Of a stretch of 64,000 bases of DNA, positions 25,420 through 34,486 are shown piece after piece. The stretch comes from Bdellovibrio bacteriovorus. Its GTDB lineage: Bacteria > Bdellovibrionota > Bdellovibrionia > Bdellovibrionales > Bdellovibrionaceae. The translations under genes and the position numbers were made by a program. Under the pieces are notes generated by a model. The model made no database searches, was not told where the DNA came from, and worked only from the letters and a program-made list of their open reading frames with translations. Location: positions 1,736,001-1,800,000 of the forward strand of contig NZ_CP102930.1 of assembly GCF_025558485.1 (NCBI RefSeq), given 5' to 3'. Every line of letters starts with the position of its first letter. The first letter of the stretch is position 1.

Positions 25420-25863
25420 AACGTTTTAGCCTACAGCGCTTCAAAAAGCATTTCCTTCAAGGCCACAGGAATTATTCCTGAATACTATGAATATCGGCTG
25501 AACCCGGATGATCCAATCATCTTTAGTAATGGGTATTTCGATGTTGTCGATTACACGGCGCTGGCGGGATATCCGTCTTCGATCACTTTGTGGACTCACG
25601 CGAGGTATGACGAAGCCACGGGTTGGATGTACTTTGTAAGTTCTGCTTCAGAATCACCAATGGGGATCGTGCAGGTGTGGGCTGCTCATGCCACGTTGGG
25701 CTGGCGTCAGCTTTCAACGGCGGGTCTAAGCATTCCACCAAGCACCCGGATTGTCAGCGGGGCGGATCTGGGAGTGACCGAGAATCGTCTGGAGATTGCT
25801 CCGTGGGGGCTGTTAATGCTGGATCGGGTGAATCGCAGGGTTCTGGTGCATGAGCTGTTCTAA
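25420..25863 (+). pseudogene. 3' remnant of an unknown gene
   Basis: An open frame of 147 codons enters directly after a TGA with no start codon or ribosome site until a TTG at 25588. The continuous protein-like sequence before that TTG (SISFKATGIIPEYYEYRLNP, then DDPIIFSNGYFDVVDYTALAG) shows the gene once extended further upstream. The C-terminal part reads RVNRRVLVHELF. It has a beta-rich look (repeated W/Y, G, S-rich strands) as in extracellular proteins. No family recognised. It ends three bases before a bidirectional terminator. Confidence 0.65.
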
Positions 25864-25865
25864 AT

Positions 25866-25898
25866 AAAAAAGGCAGGAAAAGACCCTGCCTTTTTGTT
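25866..25898. terminator. Bidirectional terminator (remnant / rodA operon)
   Basis: Stem AAAAAGGCAGG / CCTGCCTTTTT with flanking T-runs on both strands; ends the mreC-rodA operon on the minus strand. Confidence 0.85.
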
Positions 25899-25917
25899 TT
25901 TTTAATGTCGGATGATT

Positions 25918-27042
25918 CTAGAAAAGATAACGGCGGTAAGCCACACTCGATATCAGACCCAGACCTGCCATGGTGGTCAGCATGCTTGATCCGCCGTAGG
26001 ACAGCAGCGGCAGCGGGACCCCCACGATAGGCAGCAACCCGATCACCATTCCAATATTTACGAACATGTGCCAGAAGATATAACAAAGCACACCCACCGC
26101 CAAAAGAGCCCCAAACTTATCGCGGGCATTGGAAGCAATGCGGATTCCTGTGATAAACAGGAAACAGAACAAGCCAATCACGGCAATAGAGCCGACAAAG
26201 CCATGTTCTTCACTTAATACAGAATAAATAAAGTCCGTGTGACGTTCCGGCAGGAATTCCAGTTGGGACTGAGTTCCCTTCATAAAGCCCTTGCCAAAGA
26301 AGCGCCCGGAACCCACGGCGATTTTTGACTGAATGCTATTGTATCCGGTGCCACGAGGATCGCTGGTCGGGGACAGGAAGGTCAAAACACGGTTTTTCTG
26401 ATAGTCATGCAGAACAAACTGCCACGCAATCGGCAGGGCAATGATGCCCAGAGCGATGATCGTGGCCAGAATCGACTTTCTGATTTTCGCAAAGATCATC
26501 ATGGAACCACCGATGGCCGCCAACATCATCGCAGTTCCCAAATCCGGTTGTTCAACAACCAAAACAAAAGGAATCAACAGAGCGATCAATGGCAGGGCCA
26601 GTTCTTTTAAGCCCATGCCACGGCCAAAAGTGGTTCGTGTTGAAAGGATCTTTGCCATGACCATAATCAATGCCAGCTTCATGGTTTCAGAGGGCTGATA
26701 ACGGAAGAAACCCAGATCAATCCAGCGCTGCGCCCCCAAAGCCACCTTACCAAAGAAGGTCACATACAGAATGGCGCCCAGATTCAAGACGTAGGCGATC
26801 GTCGCAATTCTCATCACGATGGAATAATCGACAATTGTGACCACCAAAAACACCGTCCATCCCACAACCAACCACATGATCTGGGAAATAAACAGCGAGG
26901 CCACATCCTGAGTCGTTGGGCCGTGAGTGGCGCTCCACAGATTAATAAGTCCGATCACGTTCAGGGCCAGAATGACGATGATCAGATTGATGTCTAATTT
27001 TTTGAAGAGAGTTCTTTCTTCAACATGCAAAGAGGTCAGCAC
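25918..27042 (-). CDS. rodA: Peptidoglycan glycosyltransferase RodA
   Basis: 374 residues, ten hydrophobic segments, SEDS family. It polymerises lipid II glycan strands in the elongation complex with PBP2. The SEDS signatures are visible: YQPSETMKLALIMVMAK (conserved 'QPSE'), VVEQPDLGTAMML, with the catalytic Asp region, QFLPERHTDFIYSVLSEEHGFVG, and the terminal GVPLPLLSYGGSSMLTTMAGLGLI. It is the last gene of mreC-mreD-mrdA-rodA; its start is two bases after the mrdA stop region. Confidence 0.96.
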   Translation of the reverse strand: MLTSLHVEERTLFKKLDINLIIVILALNVIGLINLWSATHGPTTQDVASLFISQIMWLVVGWTVFLVVTIVDYSIVMRIATIAYVLNLGAILYVTFFGKVALGAQRWIDLGFFRYQPSETMKLALIMVMAKILSTRTTFGRGMGLKELALPLIALLIPFVLVVEQPDLGTAMMLAAIGGSMMIFAKIRKSILATIIALGIIALPIAWQFVLHDYQKNRVLTFLSPTSDPRGTGYNSIQSKIAVGSGRFFGKGFMKGTQSQLEFLPERHTDFIYSVLSEEHGFVGSIAVIGLFCFLFITGIRIASNARDKFGALLAVGVLCYIFWHMFVNIGMVIGLLPIVGVPLPLLSYGGSSMLTTMAGLGLISSVAYRRYLF

Positions 27043-27044
27043 TC

Positions 27045-29030
27045 TTATTCTCCTTCAACTTCTGGCGCAATCACCGGAGCCTGCGCTCTTTTGCCGCCCT
27101 TGGCTTTTAAAGCCGCTTCGATCACCTCAGGGTGATACTTCGTGAAATAAGCCTGAATGATATCGCGTACAATCGGGGCTGCACCGGACCCTCCATGACA
27201 GGAGTGTTCCGCCAAAGCGGCAATCGTGATTTCCGGATTATCCGCCGGAGCAAACGCGACAAACCAGCCGTGGTGGCGCATATGAATCGGACGGCTTTCA
27301 CATTTCGCATAGATCTGATCCGCCGAGAAGCCCATAACCTGAGCCGTTCCGGTTTTACCAGCCATCTGCACGCCCGGAACCTTCCAGTGTTTCGCAGTTC
27401 CGCGGTCACCGTTGGCCACGCGTCTTAGACCTTCTTTGACGGTTTTAAATGTGTCCGGTGAAATATGCACGCCATTGGATTGAGTTTGTTGCAGATCACG
27501 CACCACTTGCGGGAAGTTTTCACGCAGAACTTTTCCATCCTGATCTATGATCTTGCGCAGCAGGAAGGGCTTTACAACTTTACCCTCAGTGCCAATGGCG
27601 TTGTAGGCCACGGCCATGGAAAGCGGTGTGACGGTGACGAAGCCCTGACCGATAGCCGTGGAAAGGTTTTCTCCCGGCTGCCATTCTTCACCCACGGTGG
27701 CTTTTTTCCACGCAGAGTTTGGCATGGTTCCGGAAACCTCACGCGCCAGTTCGATACCGGTTTTTTGACCGATGCCCAGCAGGCTGATGTAGTCGAACAT
27801 TTTATCCACGCCCAAAGCAATACCCATCTTATAGAAGAAGACGTTGGAAGATCTTTCCAGAGCCTCAAAGACGGTGATGTTCCCGTGACCGCCTTTTAAG
27901 TGGTCATGGTAAGGGCGACGGCCAAAGTAGAACACGCCCGGTGCGGAAACGATGGTCGTCGGTGTGATGACTTTTTCCTGCAAAGCGGGAACAGCCACCA
28001 GTGGTTTGAACGTCGAACCCGGAGCGTTGTGATCCTGAATCACTTTGTTGCGCAAAGGTTTGAACGGATCATTGATCAGCTTGGACCAGGTTTGCGCGGA
28101 AATACCAGTGGAAAACTCATTCGGGTCAAAGGATGGAGTGCTGACCCAGGCCAGGATTTCCCCATTGGCTCTCATGGCCACGACGGCACCGATACGGTTC
28201 AGGCTCATAAAGGATTTAAAGGCCACTTCCTGAATATCACGGTCGATGGTCAGGATGGCGTTGTTTCCGTGAACCGGAATCATGTCCTTGATCTCTTCGC
28301 CGTAAATATTTGGAGTTTGTGTCACGGCTTCACGCCCGTGGGCATCCACCTGAATAAAGCTGACGCCGTCAGAACCCCGGATGTCTTTTTCCAGAGTTTC
28401 TTCCAGACCGCTTTTACCGATGATGTCACCCTGATCAAACTTCAGTGCGCCTTTGTATTGTTCATTCAGGATGGGCAATTGACGTTTGGAAATCTCGCCG
28501 ACGTAACCAAACAGCTGCGCGCCATTGTCGTGCAGGGGATAGAAGCGCACGATGGATTCGCGGATCTCCAGACCCGGCGTGTCCAGACGCATGCGCTTCA
28601 GACGGAAGACCTCTTCACGGCTCAGGTTTTCCTTCAGACGGATCTGTGCAAACGGACCGTTTTGACGACGGCTTTTTTGTACTTTCAGAATGACCTTTTC
28701 CGGTTCCATGCTCAGCACAGGGCCGACGGCTTTGGCCAGCTCATCAAGGCTTTCGATATATTGCGGGGACAGGATGGCTTCAAAGCCCGGCAGATTTTCC
28801 ACCAGCACTTTGCCATCACGATCCAACATCAATCCGCGTGGTGCGGTGATTTTATTTTGCTTGATACGATTCTTTTCCGAGAACTCGCGCAGCTCATTTC
28901 CGGAAATAATCTGCAAATACCACAGGCGCATGGTGAAAACGGTCAGGGCAAAACCGATGGCGATGTAAAAGAGCTTGTATCGGCTCTGATACTCCTTGGC
29001 CTCGTCCGGATTACTGACATAGGTACTCAT
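27045..29030 (-). CDS. mrdA: Penicillin-binding protein 2 (class B transpeptidase)
   Basis: 661 residues. An N-terminal membrane anchor (about 20-40), PBP dimer domain (about 50-240), then the transpeptidase domain with the three motifs in order: STFK (serine of GSTFKPL, about residue 343), SSN (ERSSNVFFYKMG) and KTGT (AGKTGTAQVMG). It crosslinks side-wall peptidoglycan and activates RodA. The C-terminus carries an Ala/Lys/Pro tail. Its ATG overlaps the mreD stop by four bases, giving tight coupling in the cell-shape operon. Confidence 0.96.
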   Translation of the reverse strand: MSTYVSNPDEAKEYQSRYKLFYIAIGFALTVFTMRLWYLQIISGNELREFSEKNRIKQNKITAPRGLMLDRDGKVLVENLPGFEAILSPQYIESLDELAKAVGPVLSMEPEKVILKVQKSRRQNGPFAQIRLKENLSREEVFRLKRMRLDTPGLEIRESIVRFYPLHDNGAQLFGYVGEISKRQLPILNEQYKGALKFDQGDIIGKSGLEETLEKDIRGSDGVSFIQVDAHGREAVTQTPNIYGEEIKDMIPVHGNNAILTIDRDIQEVAFKSFMSLNRIGAVVAMRANGEILAWVSTPSFDPNEFSTGISAQTWSKLINDPFKPLRNKVIQDHNAPGSTFKPLVAVPALQEKVITPTTIVSAPGVFYFGRRPYHDHLKGGHGNITVFEALERSSNVFFYKMGIALGVDKMFDYISLLGIGQKTGIELAREVSGTMPNSAWKKATVGEEWQPGENLSTAIGQGFVTVTPLSMAVAYNAIGTEGKVVKPFLLRKIIDQDGKVLRENFPQVVRDLQQTQSNGVHISPDTFKTVKEGLRRVANGDRGTAKHWKVPGVQMAGKTGTAQVMGFSADQIYAKCESRPIHMRHHGWFVAFAPADNPEITIAALAEHSCHGGSGAAPIVRDIIQAYFTKYHPEVIEAALKAKGGKRAQAPVIAPEVEGE

Positions 29031-29563
29031 AGTTCCAATCCTCCGGGCTCATGCATTAGTTCGTCCTGAGTGATCTTGTCGATCTTGGCCAGGAGCCAGT
29101 ACATCGGAAACGCAAAAGAAGGAGTCAGAACAATCTGTACCAGTCGGTCCACAATCTCAAAGCTTGCAGGGGTCTTCTCTATCACCATCGAAGTAAAGAA
29201 ATAAATCAGGTGATAAGCCACGGCAGAGAAGGCACACATAATCGTATAATATCCTGAGCCGGACCAAAAGACGCGGGTTTTGATTCCATAGACCAAGGTA
29301 AAGAGAATGATGAGACTGATCCACATCATCTTCAAAGGCATGGCTGTAAATGTGAGCAAAATGAAGCCCATCGCGTAAATCGTGAAGATCGCCGGGAACG
29401 GTTTACGATAAAGGATCACATATACAACCAGATTCAGCCACAGCAACGGAGACGGAACATTCCCGAAAAGCTGAAACCAGAATGTGGTTTGAAAGCCTGC
29501 AACCAGCATCAGCACCGCGAAGAAAACCAAAAAATTCAGAAGGATATTCCAGCGGATCTTCAC
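29027..29563 (-). CDS. mreD: Rod shape-determining protein MreD
   Basis: 178 residues, five to six hydrophobic segments covering most of the chain, with little sequence identity to well-known MreDs apart from size and context (overlapping ATGA junctions with mreC upstream and mrdA downstream). The inner-membrane protein links MreC to the elongasome. The name rests mainly on operon position. Confidence 0.85.
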   Translation of the reverse strand: MKIRWNILLNFLVFFAVLMLVAGFQTTFWFQLFGNVPSPLLWLNLVVYVILYRKPFPAIFTIYAMGFILLTFTAMPLKMMWISLIILFTLVYGIKTRVFWSGSGYYTIMCAFSAVAYHLIYFFTSMVIEKTPASFEIVDRLVQIVLTPSFAFPMYWLLAKIDKITQDELMHEPGGLEL

Positions 29564-30528
29564 TGTCTTTTCTCCTGAGGCTTGGCTGTTGCAGCCGGTG
29601 TGGCTGTCGGAGTCGCCGTCGGGGTGGCTTCTGTTGCACTGGCAGCGGTACCGTCGGTCGGAGCAGTTGTCGCAGCCGCAGGGGCGTACTTGTCGCCAAA
29701 GTCCTCTTTATTGCTTTGCAGAACAATGAACACTTCTTCTACTTTGTAAGGGTCCACCACCGGGCGCAGATCCACTTTCAAAGAAACACTGAACGTTTTC
29801 TTTTCGACGGATTCAACCACGGCCACCGGGAAGCCTTTCGGGAAGATATTGTCCAAGCCACCTGTGACAACCAAGTCACCTTCCTGAACATCTTCCGTTC
29901 TTTCCACATATTTCAATTGCAGGGTGCTGCTGTACTGGCTTTTGCCTTCCACAATCCCGTGAGCGCGGGTTCTTTGCACGATCCCATCCACCACCGCATA
30001 GCGGTCGGTGATCAGCATAACGTGGGCGGTGAAGGTCTCCGGTTTAAAGACGTAACCCAAAACACCACCGGTGGTGATAACGGCCTGACCGGCTTTCAAA
30101 CCGTCCTGAGTGCCTTTGTTGATGGTGATGGTGTTGTGATCGATCACCAGATCGCGTCCGATAACCTGAGCAGAGGTCAGGGACATCTTGGTTTGTTCTT
30201 TGAACGCCAAAAGTCCGCGCAGGCGGTCATTTTCGATCAAAAGCTCGTTCATTTTCTCCAAACGGGCCTGTAATTCGTTGTTGGTGCTGGTCAGGTGCTC
30301 GCTATGCTTTTTGATATTGATCAGATCAAGGTACATGGCCGTCGTGCCTTTGACGCCGGAACTAAAGCCATAGAAGGTTTCTGACACCACACTTCCAAGA
30401 AGGCTGAAGGGCTTGACCAACCAGTTGGATTCCTGCGGACGCTGCTGCATGTTGATAGAAATAAGCGGCAAGGCCAAAACAATCCCTATCATCACAAGTT
30501 TCTTGAGATCAAAGTTGAAGAAATTCAA
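29560..30528 (-). CDS. mreC: Rod shape-determining protein MreC
   Basis: 322 residues from a TTG at 30528 (GAGGAA before it); an extended TTG start at 30597 has no ribosome site. One membrane anchor (LVMIGIVLALPLIS) is followed by a coiled-coil (about 65-110, ...NNELQARLEKMNELLIENDRLRG), then the MreC beta-barrel domain (ending at SLKVDLRPVVDPYKVEEVFIVLQ) and a Thr/Ala/Pro-rich tail with repeated 'TATPTATP'-type units. It bridges MreB, PBP2 and RodA. No mreB precedes it, so MreB is encoded elsewhere. Confidence 0.93.
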   Translation of the reverse strand: MNFFNFDLKKLVMIGIVLALPLISINMQQRPQESNWLVKPFSLLGSVVSETFYGFSSGVKGTTAMYLDLINIKKHSEHLTSTNNELQARLEKMNELLIENDRLRGLLAFKEQTKMSLTSAQVIGRDLVIDHNTITINKGTQDGLKAGQAVITTGGVLGYVFKPETFTAHVMLITDRYAVVDGIVQRTRAHGIVEGKSQYSSTLQLKYVERTEDVQEGDLVVTGGLDNIFPKGFPVAVVESVEKKTFSVSLKVDLRPVVDPYKVEEVFIVLQSNKEDFGDKYAPAAATTAPTDGTAASATEATPTATPTATPAATAKPQEKRQ

Positions 30529-30705
30529 AACCGGTTCCTCTTTGTTGCAGTATGGATGGGGACGGTTTTTTGGTGCGTCCCTGTCTAATATTTCCAACGC
30601 TAGTCAAAAGCTTAAGGGAATTCAACAATTTCCCCTTGAAAAAAAATAAAAATAGTTGGGTAATGAATCGGCGTTTTTGAAGTTCGTTTCAGGAAGGATG
30701 AAGTT

Positions 30706-31746
30706 ATGAGCGACAGTATGGCAGATAAGATGAAGAGAAAGCTCTCCGCGAAAAGCGTCACCGCAATGATGGTTTTCGGAGCTATCATTATGGTTTTTGT
30801 CTTCTTCGGGATGCCCGGTCAGATGGGCGCAGGAATCGGTTCCGTGGCACGTGTAAACAACACGTTGATCTCTGTGGCTGATTTCCAAAATGAAGAAAAT
30901 CGTATCCAACAGTACTATAAAAACCTGTTCGGAGATCAGATGGACTTTAGCTCTCAGCGTCAACTATTGCGCCAGCAGGCTTTGGAAAATCTTGTGCGTA
31001 TGGAGCTTGTGTCCCAGGCTGCTGAAAAAAACGGCATTTTGACGACAGACGCGGAAGTTCGCGACTTTATCGTAAAAGACATTCCATTCTTCCAGCAAAA
31101 CGGTCAGTTCCAGAGAGAATTCTACACTCGTTATCTGGAATCCACTCGTGCGAATCCGGCGAACTTTGAAGACAAGATCCGTAAGGACATTGCCAATGTT
31201 CGCACACGTTCACTGTTTGAGCTGGTGACTCAGCCGACGGCGGTGGAGCTGAAAAAGATGCACGACATCCGTGGTTCTAAAATCAACGTTACTTTCGTGA
31301 AAATTGATTCTGAAGCGGCCAGTAAGGCCCTGACCAAAGAAAAAGCTGAAGCGGCTATCAAAGCTCTGGATGAAGCTTTGGTTAAAGGTGATGAAGCTGC
31401 TGTTAACGCACAGTTGAAAGAATTGAAGGCGACTTGGGAAGAAACAGGTCTGGTGTCTTTGGATTCCGAGACTTTCCCAAAAATCACCAGTTCTGTGGCA
31501 ACAGAAGCCGTCTTTGAGCTGACTAAGGCAGAGCCTCTTTTGAAGCGTCTGGTTCGTGACGGCAATGCGAAGTACGTATTGAAGTTGAAAGAATCCAAAG
31601 TTGAAGAGGTCAAAACCACTTTGGAGCCAATGTCTGTTGAAATGGTTCAAAAGCGTCGTGGCGACGGTATGTTTGAAGCGTGGATCAATCAGTTCCGCTC
31701 TAAATCACACGTCACCATGAACACTCAAGCATTGCAGTTGAACTAA
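30706..31746 (+). CDS. Membrane-anchored SurA/PpiD-like periplasmic chaperone
   Basis: 346 residues. The start MSDSMADKMKRKLS is followed by one transmembrane segment (VTAMMVFGAIIMVFVFFGM) and then a SurA_N-like helical region with the characteristic VARVNNTLISVADFQNEENRIQQYY and RQLLRQQALENLVRMELVSQAAEKNGI. No parvulin PPIase domain follows; the tail is helical and Lys/Glu-rich. So it resembles PpiD with the enzyme domain lost. It faces the periplasm and likely assists outer-membrane protein biogenesis. A terminator lies about 45 bases past the stop. Confidence 0.75.
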   Translation: MSDSMADKMKRKLSAKSVTAMMVFGAIIMVFVFFGMPGQMGAGIGSVARVNNTLISVADFQNEENRIQQYYKNLFGDQMDFSSQRQLLRQQALENLVRMELVSQAAEKNGILTTDAEVRDFIVKDIPFFQQNGQFQREFYTRYLESTRANPANFEDKIRKDIANVRTRSLFELVTQPTAVELKKMHDIRGSKINVTFVKIDSEAASKALTKEKAEAAIKALDEALVKGDEAAVNAQLKELKATWEETGLVSLDSETFPKITSSVATEAVFELTKAEPLLKRLVRDGNAKYVLKLKESKVEEVKTTLEPMSVEMVQKRRGDGMFEAWINQFRSKSHVTMNTQALQLN

Positions 31747-32370
31747 ATGCTGCAATTCGTAAGAGAGATTCCCATTCGAATCATCTTGCAGAAAACCCCG
31801 TCATCACGACGGGGTTTTCTATTTCATCTGGCCGCAGGCTTTGCACGCCAGGATGGAAAGATTGATCCGCTGTCGGGCATGAGCGTCAATCTGATGTTAG
31901 TGGATGGCTGGCTGGCTGAACTCAAAACGGCAGCAGAACAGAAGGACTGGTCAAATCTTCATGATTTGGTGAATTCTTTCCGTGCTGAATTGATCGCGAA
32001 GGCGGCCTCTTGTGATGTGCAACTGCACAGTCTGGTGCTAAGGGAAGAGCGCGGCTTGTGCTTGTCTTGGAATTTGTCTGATGCACCCACAGGTGTTCGT
32101 TGGACCTATGCCCATTATCTGGAACTTCTGCCAGTGGGTGGGGAGTTTGAGCTGGTGCGTGTGGGGCTGACCTGGCTTCGTGCCGAATCTTGTGACATCG
32201 ATCTTCAGCATGAAGGCTTCAAGATTATGAAGTCCCTGCAAAACGCCTCGGGGCTTGAAGATCTTCTAAGTAAAATCGGCCTGAGCAAGGGCCACCTTCT
32301 GGAATCCGGCAGCCTGCTACAGGATATTCAAGTTCGCCTGAGCTCTCAGGACATTCTTTTGACTCTTTAA
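31747..32370 (+). CDS. Protein with faint 6-pyruvoyl-tetrahydropterin-synthase-like segment
   Basis: 207 codons open from 31747, but the first 25 codons contain the terminator of the preceding gene, so the true start is probably internal (for example ATG 31879) or the 5' end is degenerate. Residues about 37-55 (KIDPLSGMSVNLMLVDGWLAEL) resemble the 'DP.TGMV.DF.DLK' stretch of QueD/PTPS proteins, but the zinc-binding HxH motif is absent. The nearby folE2 makes the substrate of such enzymes, which is the other support. The C-terminal half has no recognisable match. Treat as hypothetical. Confidence 0.35.
   Translation: MLQFVREIPIRIILQKTPSSRRGFLFHLAAGFARQDGKIDPLSGMSVNLMLVDGWLAELKTAAEQKDWSNLHDLVNSFRAELIAKAASCDVQLHSLVLREERGLCLSWNLSDAPTGVRWTYAHYLELLPVGGEFELVRVGLTWLRAESCDIDLQHEGFKIMKSLQNASGLEDLLSKIGLSKGHLLESGSLLQDIQVRLSSQDILLTL
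31792..31820 (+). terminator. Intrinsic terminator after the PpiD-like gene
   Basis: Perfect 11-base stem AAAACCCCGTC / GACGGGGTTTT with 5-base loop and a T-run; it lies inside the 5' part of the following open frame. Confidence 0.9.
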
Positions 32371-32515
32371 TGAACTGACAATGCGAGGCCCGGTGTCGAT
32401 CTTCTAGACACCCTTGAGGGCCCTATTGGGACCTTGGTGATTTTTAGGCGGGCATTGGCTTTGCTTTGAAATACGTGGATTCCTTTAATTGCAGCACAAC
32501 CTACGAGGGTGTCGT

Positions 32516-32852
32516 ATGAAATTGAAAGCATTGATTCTTGGAGGCGCCTTATTGATGTCCGCTCAGGCTTTTGCGGAAAGCTACTGGTCGCCGGACCCGC
32601 GCCCACCACGCTTCTGTCTGCAAAACTTCAATGCTTACGGTCCTATTTATGCCAAGGATATTGAAGGCCGAACAGAGCGTATGACCGGTCTGTTACAGGG
32701 AATTCCCAAGTGCGATGTGGTCCATTTGCAGGAAGTCTGGAACGATTCGCAAATCAATCAAAACTGAAAACAAACGCACGCTGGAACATTTCCAAAGTTC
32801 CTCCACATTCAAAGACATTGAACAGGGGGTTCGTAAGTCAATAAGGAATTAA
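32516..32852 (+). pseudogene. Broken endonuclease/exonuclease/phosphatase (EEP) family gene
   Basis: From the ATG at 32516 (GAGGGTG before it) there is a signal peptide (MKLKALILGGALLMSAQAFA-E) and the opening of an EEP-fold protein (FCLQNFNAYGPIYAKD..., then VVHLQEVWNDSQ, the first metal Asn and Glu). It stops at codon 83. A further open tail in another frame (32769-32852, starting NKRTLEHFQSS and ending VRKSIRN) reads like its C-terminus. The middle, with the catalytic His and Asp residues, is missing. The intact protein was probably a secreted sphingomyelinase- or DNase I-like hydrolase. Confidence 0.65.
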
Positions 32853-32853
32853 A

Positions 32854-33879
32854 ATGGACCGTAAAGAACAGCTACGTGCAGTAATTGACAATATCATCAA
32901 GGGTGAAAGTGAGAGCCATTTGCAGGAAATTGCGCTAAGAAGAGGGGGAATTGGATATAAGCTTATGACGAAACAAACTCTTCCTGACGTAGCCAAAGAA
33001 ACTCATGCCGAACGATTTGCCCCGATTGACTGGGTGGGGATGGGAGCGATTGAGCTTCCTGTGATCCTGAAGCAGGCCGATGGCCAGTATCGTATCCCGG
33101 CCCGAGTCGATGCCAAAGTCAGTCTTGATAAAAAACCTTCCCGTGGCATTCACATGTCACGCTTGTATTTGCTGTCTCAGGAAATGATGACCAAGTCTGA
33201 ACTGACTCTGGGCCTTTTGGGCAATGTCACTTCTGAATTCCTGCGCACTCATGAAGACCTTTCCTCTCGCGCGTTGGTGCAGGTGCAGTTCGAGGCTCCA
33301 CTGGTGCGTAAAGCGCTGAAAAGCAGCAACCAGGCATGGCGCTCTTATCCCGTGGTGCTGTCAGCCTTTAATGAAAATGGCAAAATCAGCCACTTTGCCG
33401 AAGTGATTGTGACTTACTCCAGCACTTGTCCTGCTTCTGCGGCGCTGTCCCGTCAGTTGATTCAGGATGGTTTCAAACAGCAGTTCTCTTCCGATCAGAC
33501 TTTGGATTTTGATATTGTGCATGCGTGGTTGGGAACTCCGCAGGGGATTGTGGCGACGCCGCATGCTCAGCGCAGTTTTGCCCGTGTGAAAGCCGAAGTC
33601 GGTCCTGACTTCCAGTACGGCGACCTGATCGACGTGGTGGAGGAGGCTTTGCAAACGGCCGTGCAAGGGGCCGTTAAACGCGAAGACGAGCAGGAGTTCG
33701 CTCTTCGTAACGGTCAGAACCTGATGTTCTGTGAAGATGCTGCTCGCCGGGTGAAGGATGCCTTGGATGCCAAGCCTGCGATCTTGGACTATGTGGCTGA
33801 ATTCAGCCATGTGGAAAGCCTGCACCCACATAATGCGGTTTCTCACATTTCTAAGGGCTTGAAACTACGTAGTTTTTAG
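32854..33879 (+). CDS. folE2: GTP cyclohydrolase FolE2 (type IB)
   Basis: 341 residues with AAGGAA before the ATG. It converts GTP to dihydroneopterin triphosphate for folate and related pterins, and is the metal-flexible alternative to FolE. Family motifs: PIDWVGMGAIELPV, VDAKVSLD..., GIHMSRLYLLSQ, then the cysteine in VTYSSTCPASAALSRQLI (usual STCPCSK), TPHAQRSFARV and a late Glu-rich part. In many bacteria FolE2 is induced under zinc limitation; here a Fur-family gene with a Fur-like operator lies directly downstream. The upstream 5' neighbour is the EEP remnant with one base between. Confidence 0.9.
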   Translation: MDRKEQLRAVIDNIIKGESESHLQEIALRRGGIGYKLMTKQTLPDVAKETHAERFAPIDWVGMGAIELPVILKQADGQYRIPARVDAKVSLDKKPSRGIHMSRLYLLSQEMMTKSELTLGLLGNVTSEFLRTHEDLSSRALVQVQFEAPLVRKALKSSNQAWRSYPVVLSAFNENGKISHFAEVIVTYSSTCPASAALSRQLIQDGFKQQFSSDQTLDFDIVHAWLGTPQGIVATPHAQRSFARVKAEVGPDFQYGDLIDVVEEALQTAVQGAVKREDEQEFALRNGQNLMFCEDAARRVKDALDAKPAILDYVAEFSHVESLHPHNAVSHISKGLKLRSF

Positions 33880-33911
33880 TTTTCTTCAGAAAAAGCAAGG
33901 CTAGCGCAAAT

Positions 33912-33936
33912 CAATTGATAATGATTCTTAATTGTG
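33912..33936. promoter_or_regulatory. Fur/Zur-box-like operator
   Basis: An imperfect palindrome with GATAATGAT followed by CTTAATTG, close to the Fur consensus half-site GATAATGAT. It lies 53 bases before the Fur-family gene, so autoregulation is the simplest reading. Confidence 0.5.
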
Positions 33937-33988
33937 TGGACTTATCTAGGGGGCTCACCTATAACTAGGGGCCTGAGGTGACCATATT

Positions 33989-34486
33989 ATGGGTAAAGAT
34001 TCTGTTCCATTCCTTCCGCGCCAACATGACGACGATATTATCGTTCATTCCGATCAGTTTGACGAGGCGGAGCTTAAACGCATTATCCGTGCGTTGAATC
34101 TGAAGGTCACCAGCCAGCGTATGGCGATTTTGAAAGCTCTGCATGAAGGTCGTCGTCACGTCACAGCTCAAGAGCTTTACGAAAAGCTGAACAAAGAACA
34201 TCCTGATATTGGTTTTGCGACGGTGTATCGCTTCCTGCGCACTCTGACAGAGGGTGCTTTTGTGACGGAAGTGCGCATGGGCGGTTTGCCTGCGCGCTAT
34301 GAACTGACTCCGAAAGGTCACCACGACCATTTGACTTGCGTGAAGTGCGGTAAGATCTGCGAGTTTGAAAACAAAGCGATCGAAGGCCTTCAGGAAAAAG
34401 TGGCTAATCAGTTTGGGTTTAAACTGACTCATCATATTTTGGAGCTGTACGGCGTCTGTCCAGCATGCCAAGCCAAAAGCCTATAG
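33989..34486 (+). CDS. Fur-family metal-responsive repressor
   Basis: 165 residues, winged helix followed by metal/dimerisation domain. DNA-binding helix: IGFATVYRFLRTLTEGAFV. Metal motifs GHHDHLTCVKCGKICEF (Cys-x2-Cys) and a second LYGVCPACQ (Cys-x2-Cys) are intact. The N-terminus has about 20 residues of extension with Asp/His. Fur, Zur and PerR cannot be told apart from sequence; next to folE2, Zur is attractive. GAGGTGA stands before the ATG. A 22-base inverted-repeat arm begins inside its stop codon. Confidence 0.85.
   Translation: MGKDSVPFLPRQHDDDIIVHSDQFDEAELKRIIRALNLKVTSQRMAILKALHEGRRHVTAQELYEKLNKEHPDIGFATVYRFLRTLTEGAFVTEVRMGGLPARYELTPKGHHDHLTCVKCGKICEFENKAIEGLQEKVANQFGFKLTHHILELYGVCPACQAKSL

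Noticed and set aside
27900..29069. 389-codon open frame on the plus strand
   Set aside because: Lies wholly antisense to mrdA, which has all PBP2 motifs; no independent start signal.
31747..31850. Start of the 31.8-kb hypothetical gene at 31747
   Set aside because: A strong terminator of the previous gene lies inside the first 25 codons, so the true start is probably later.
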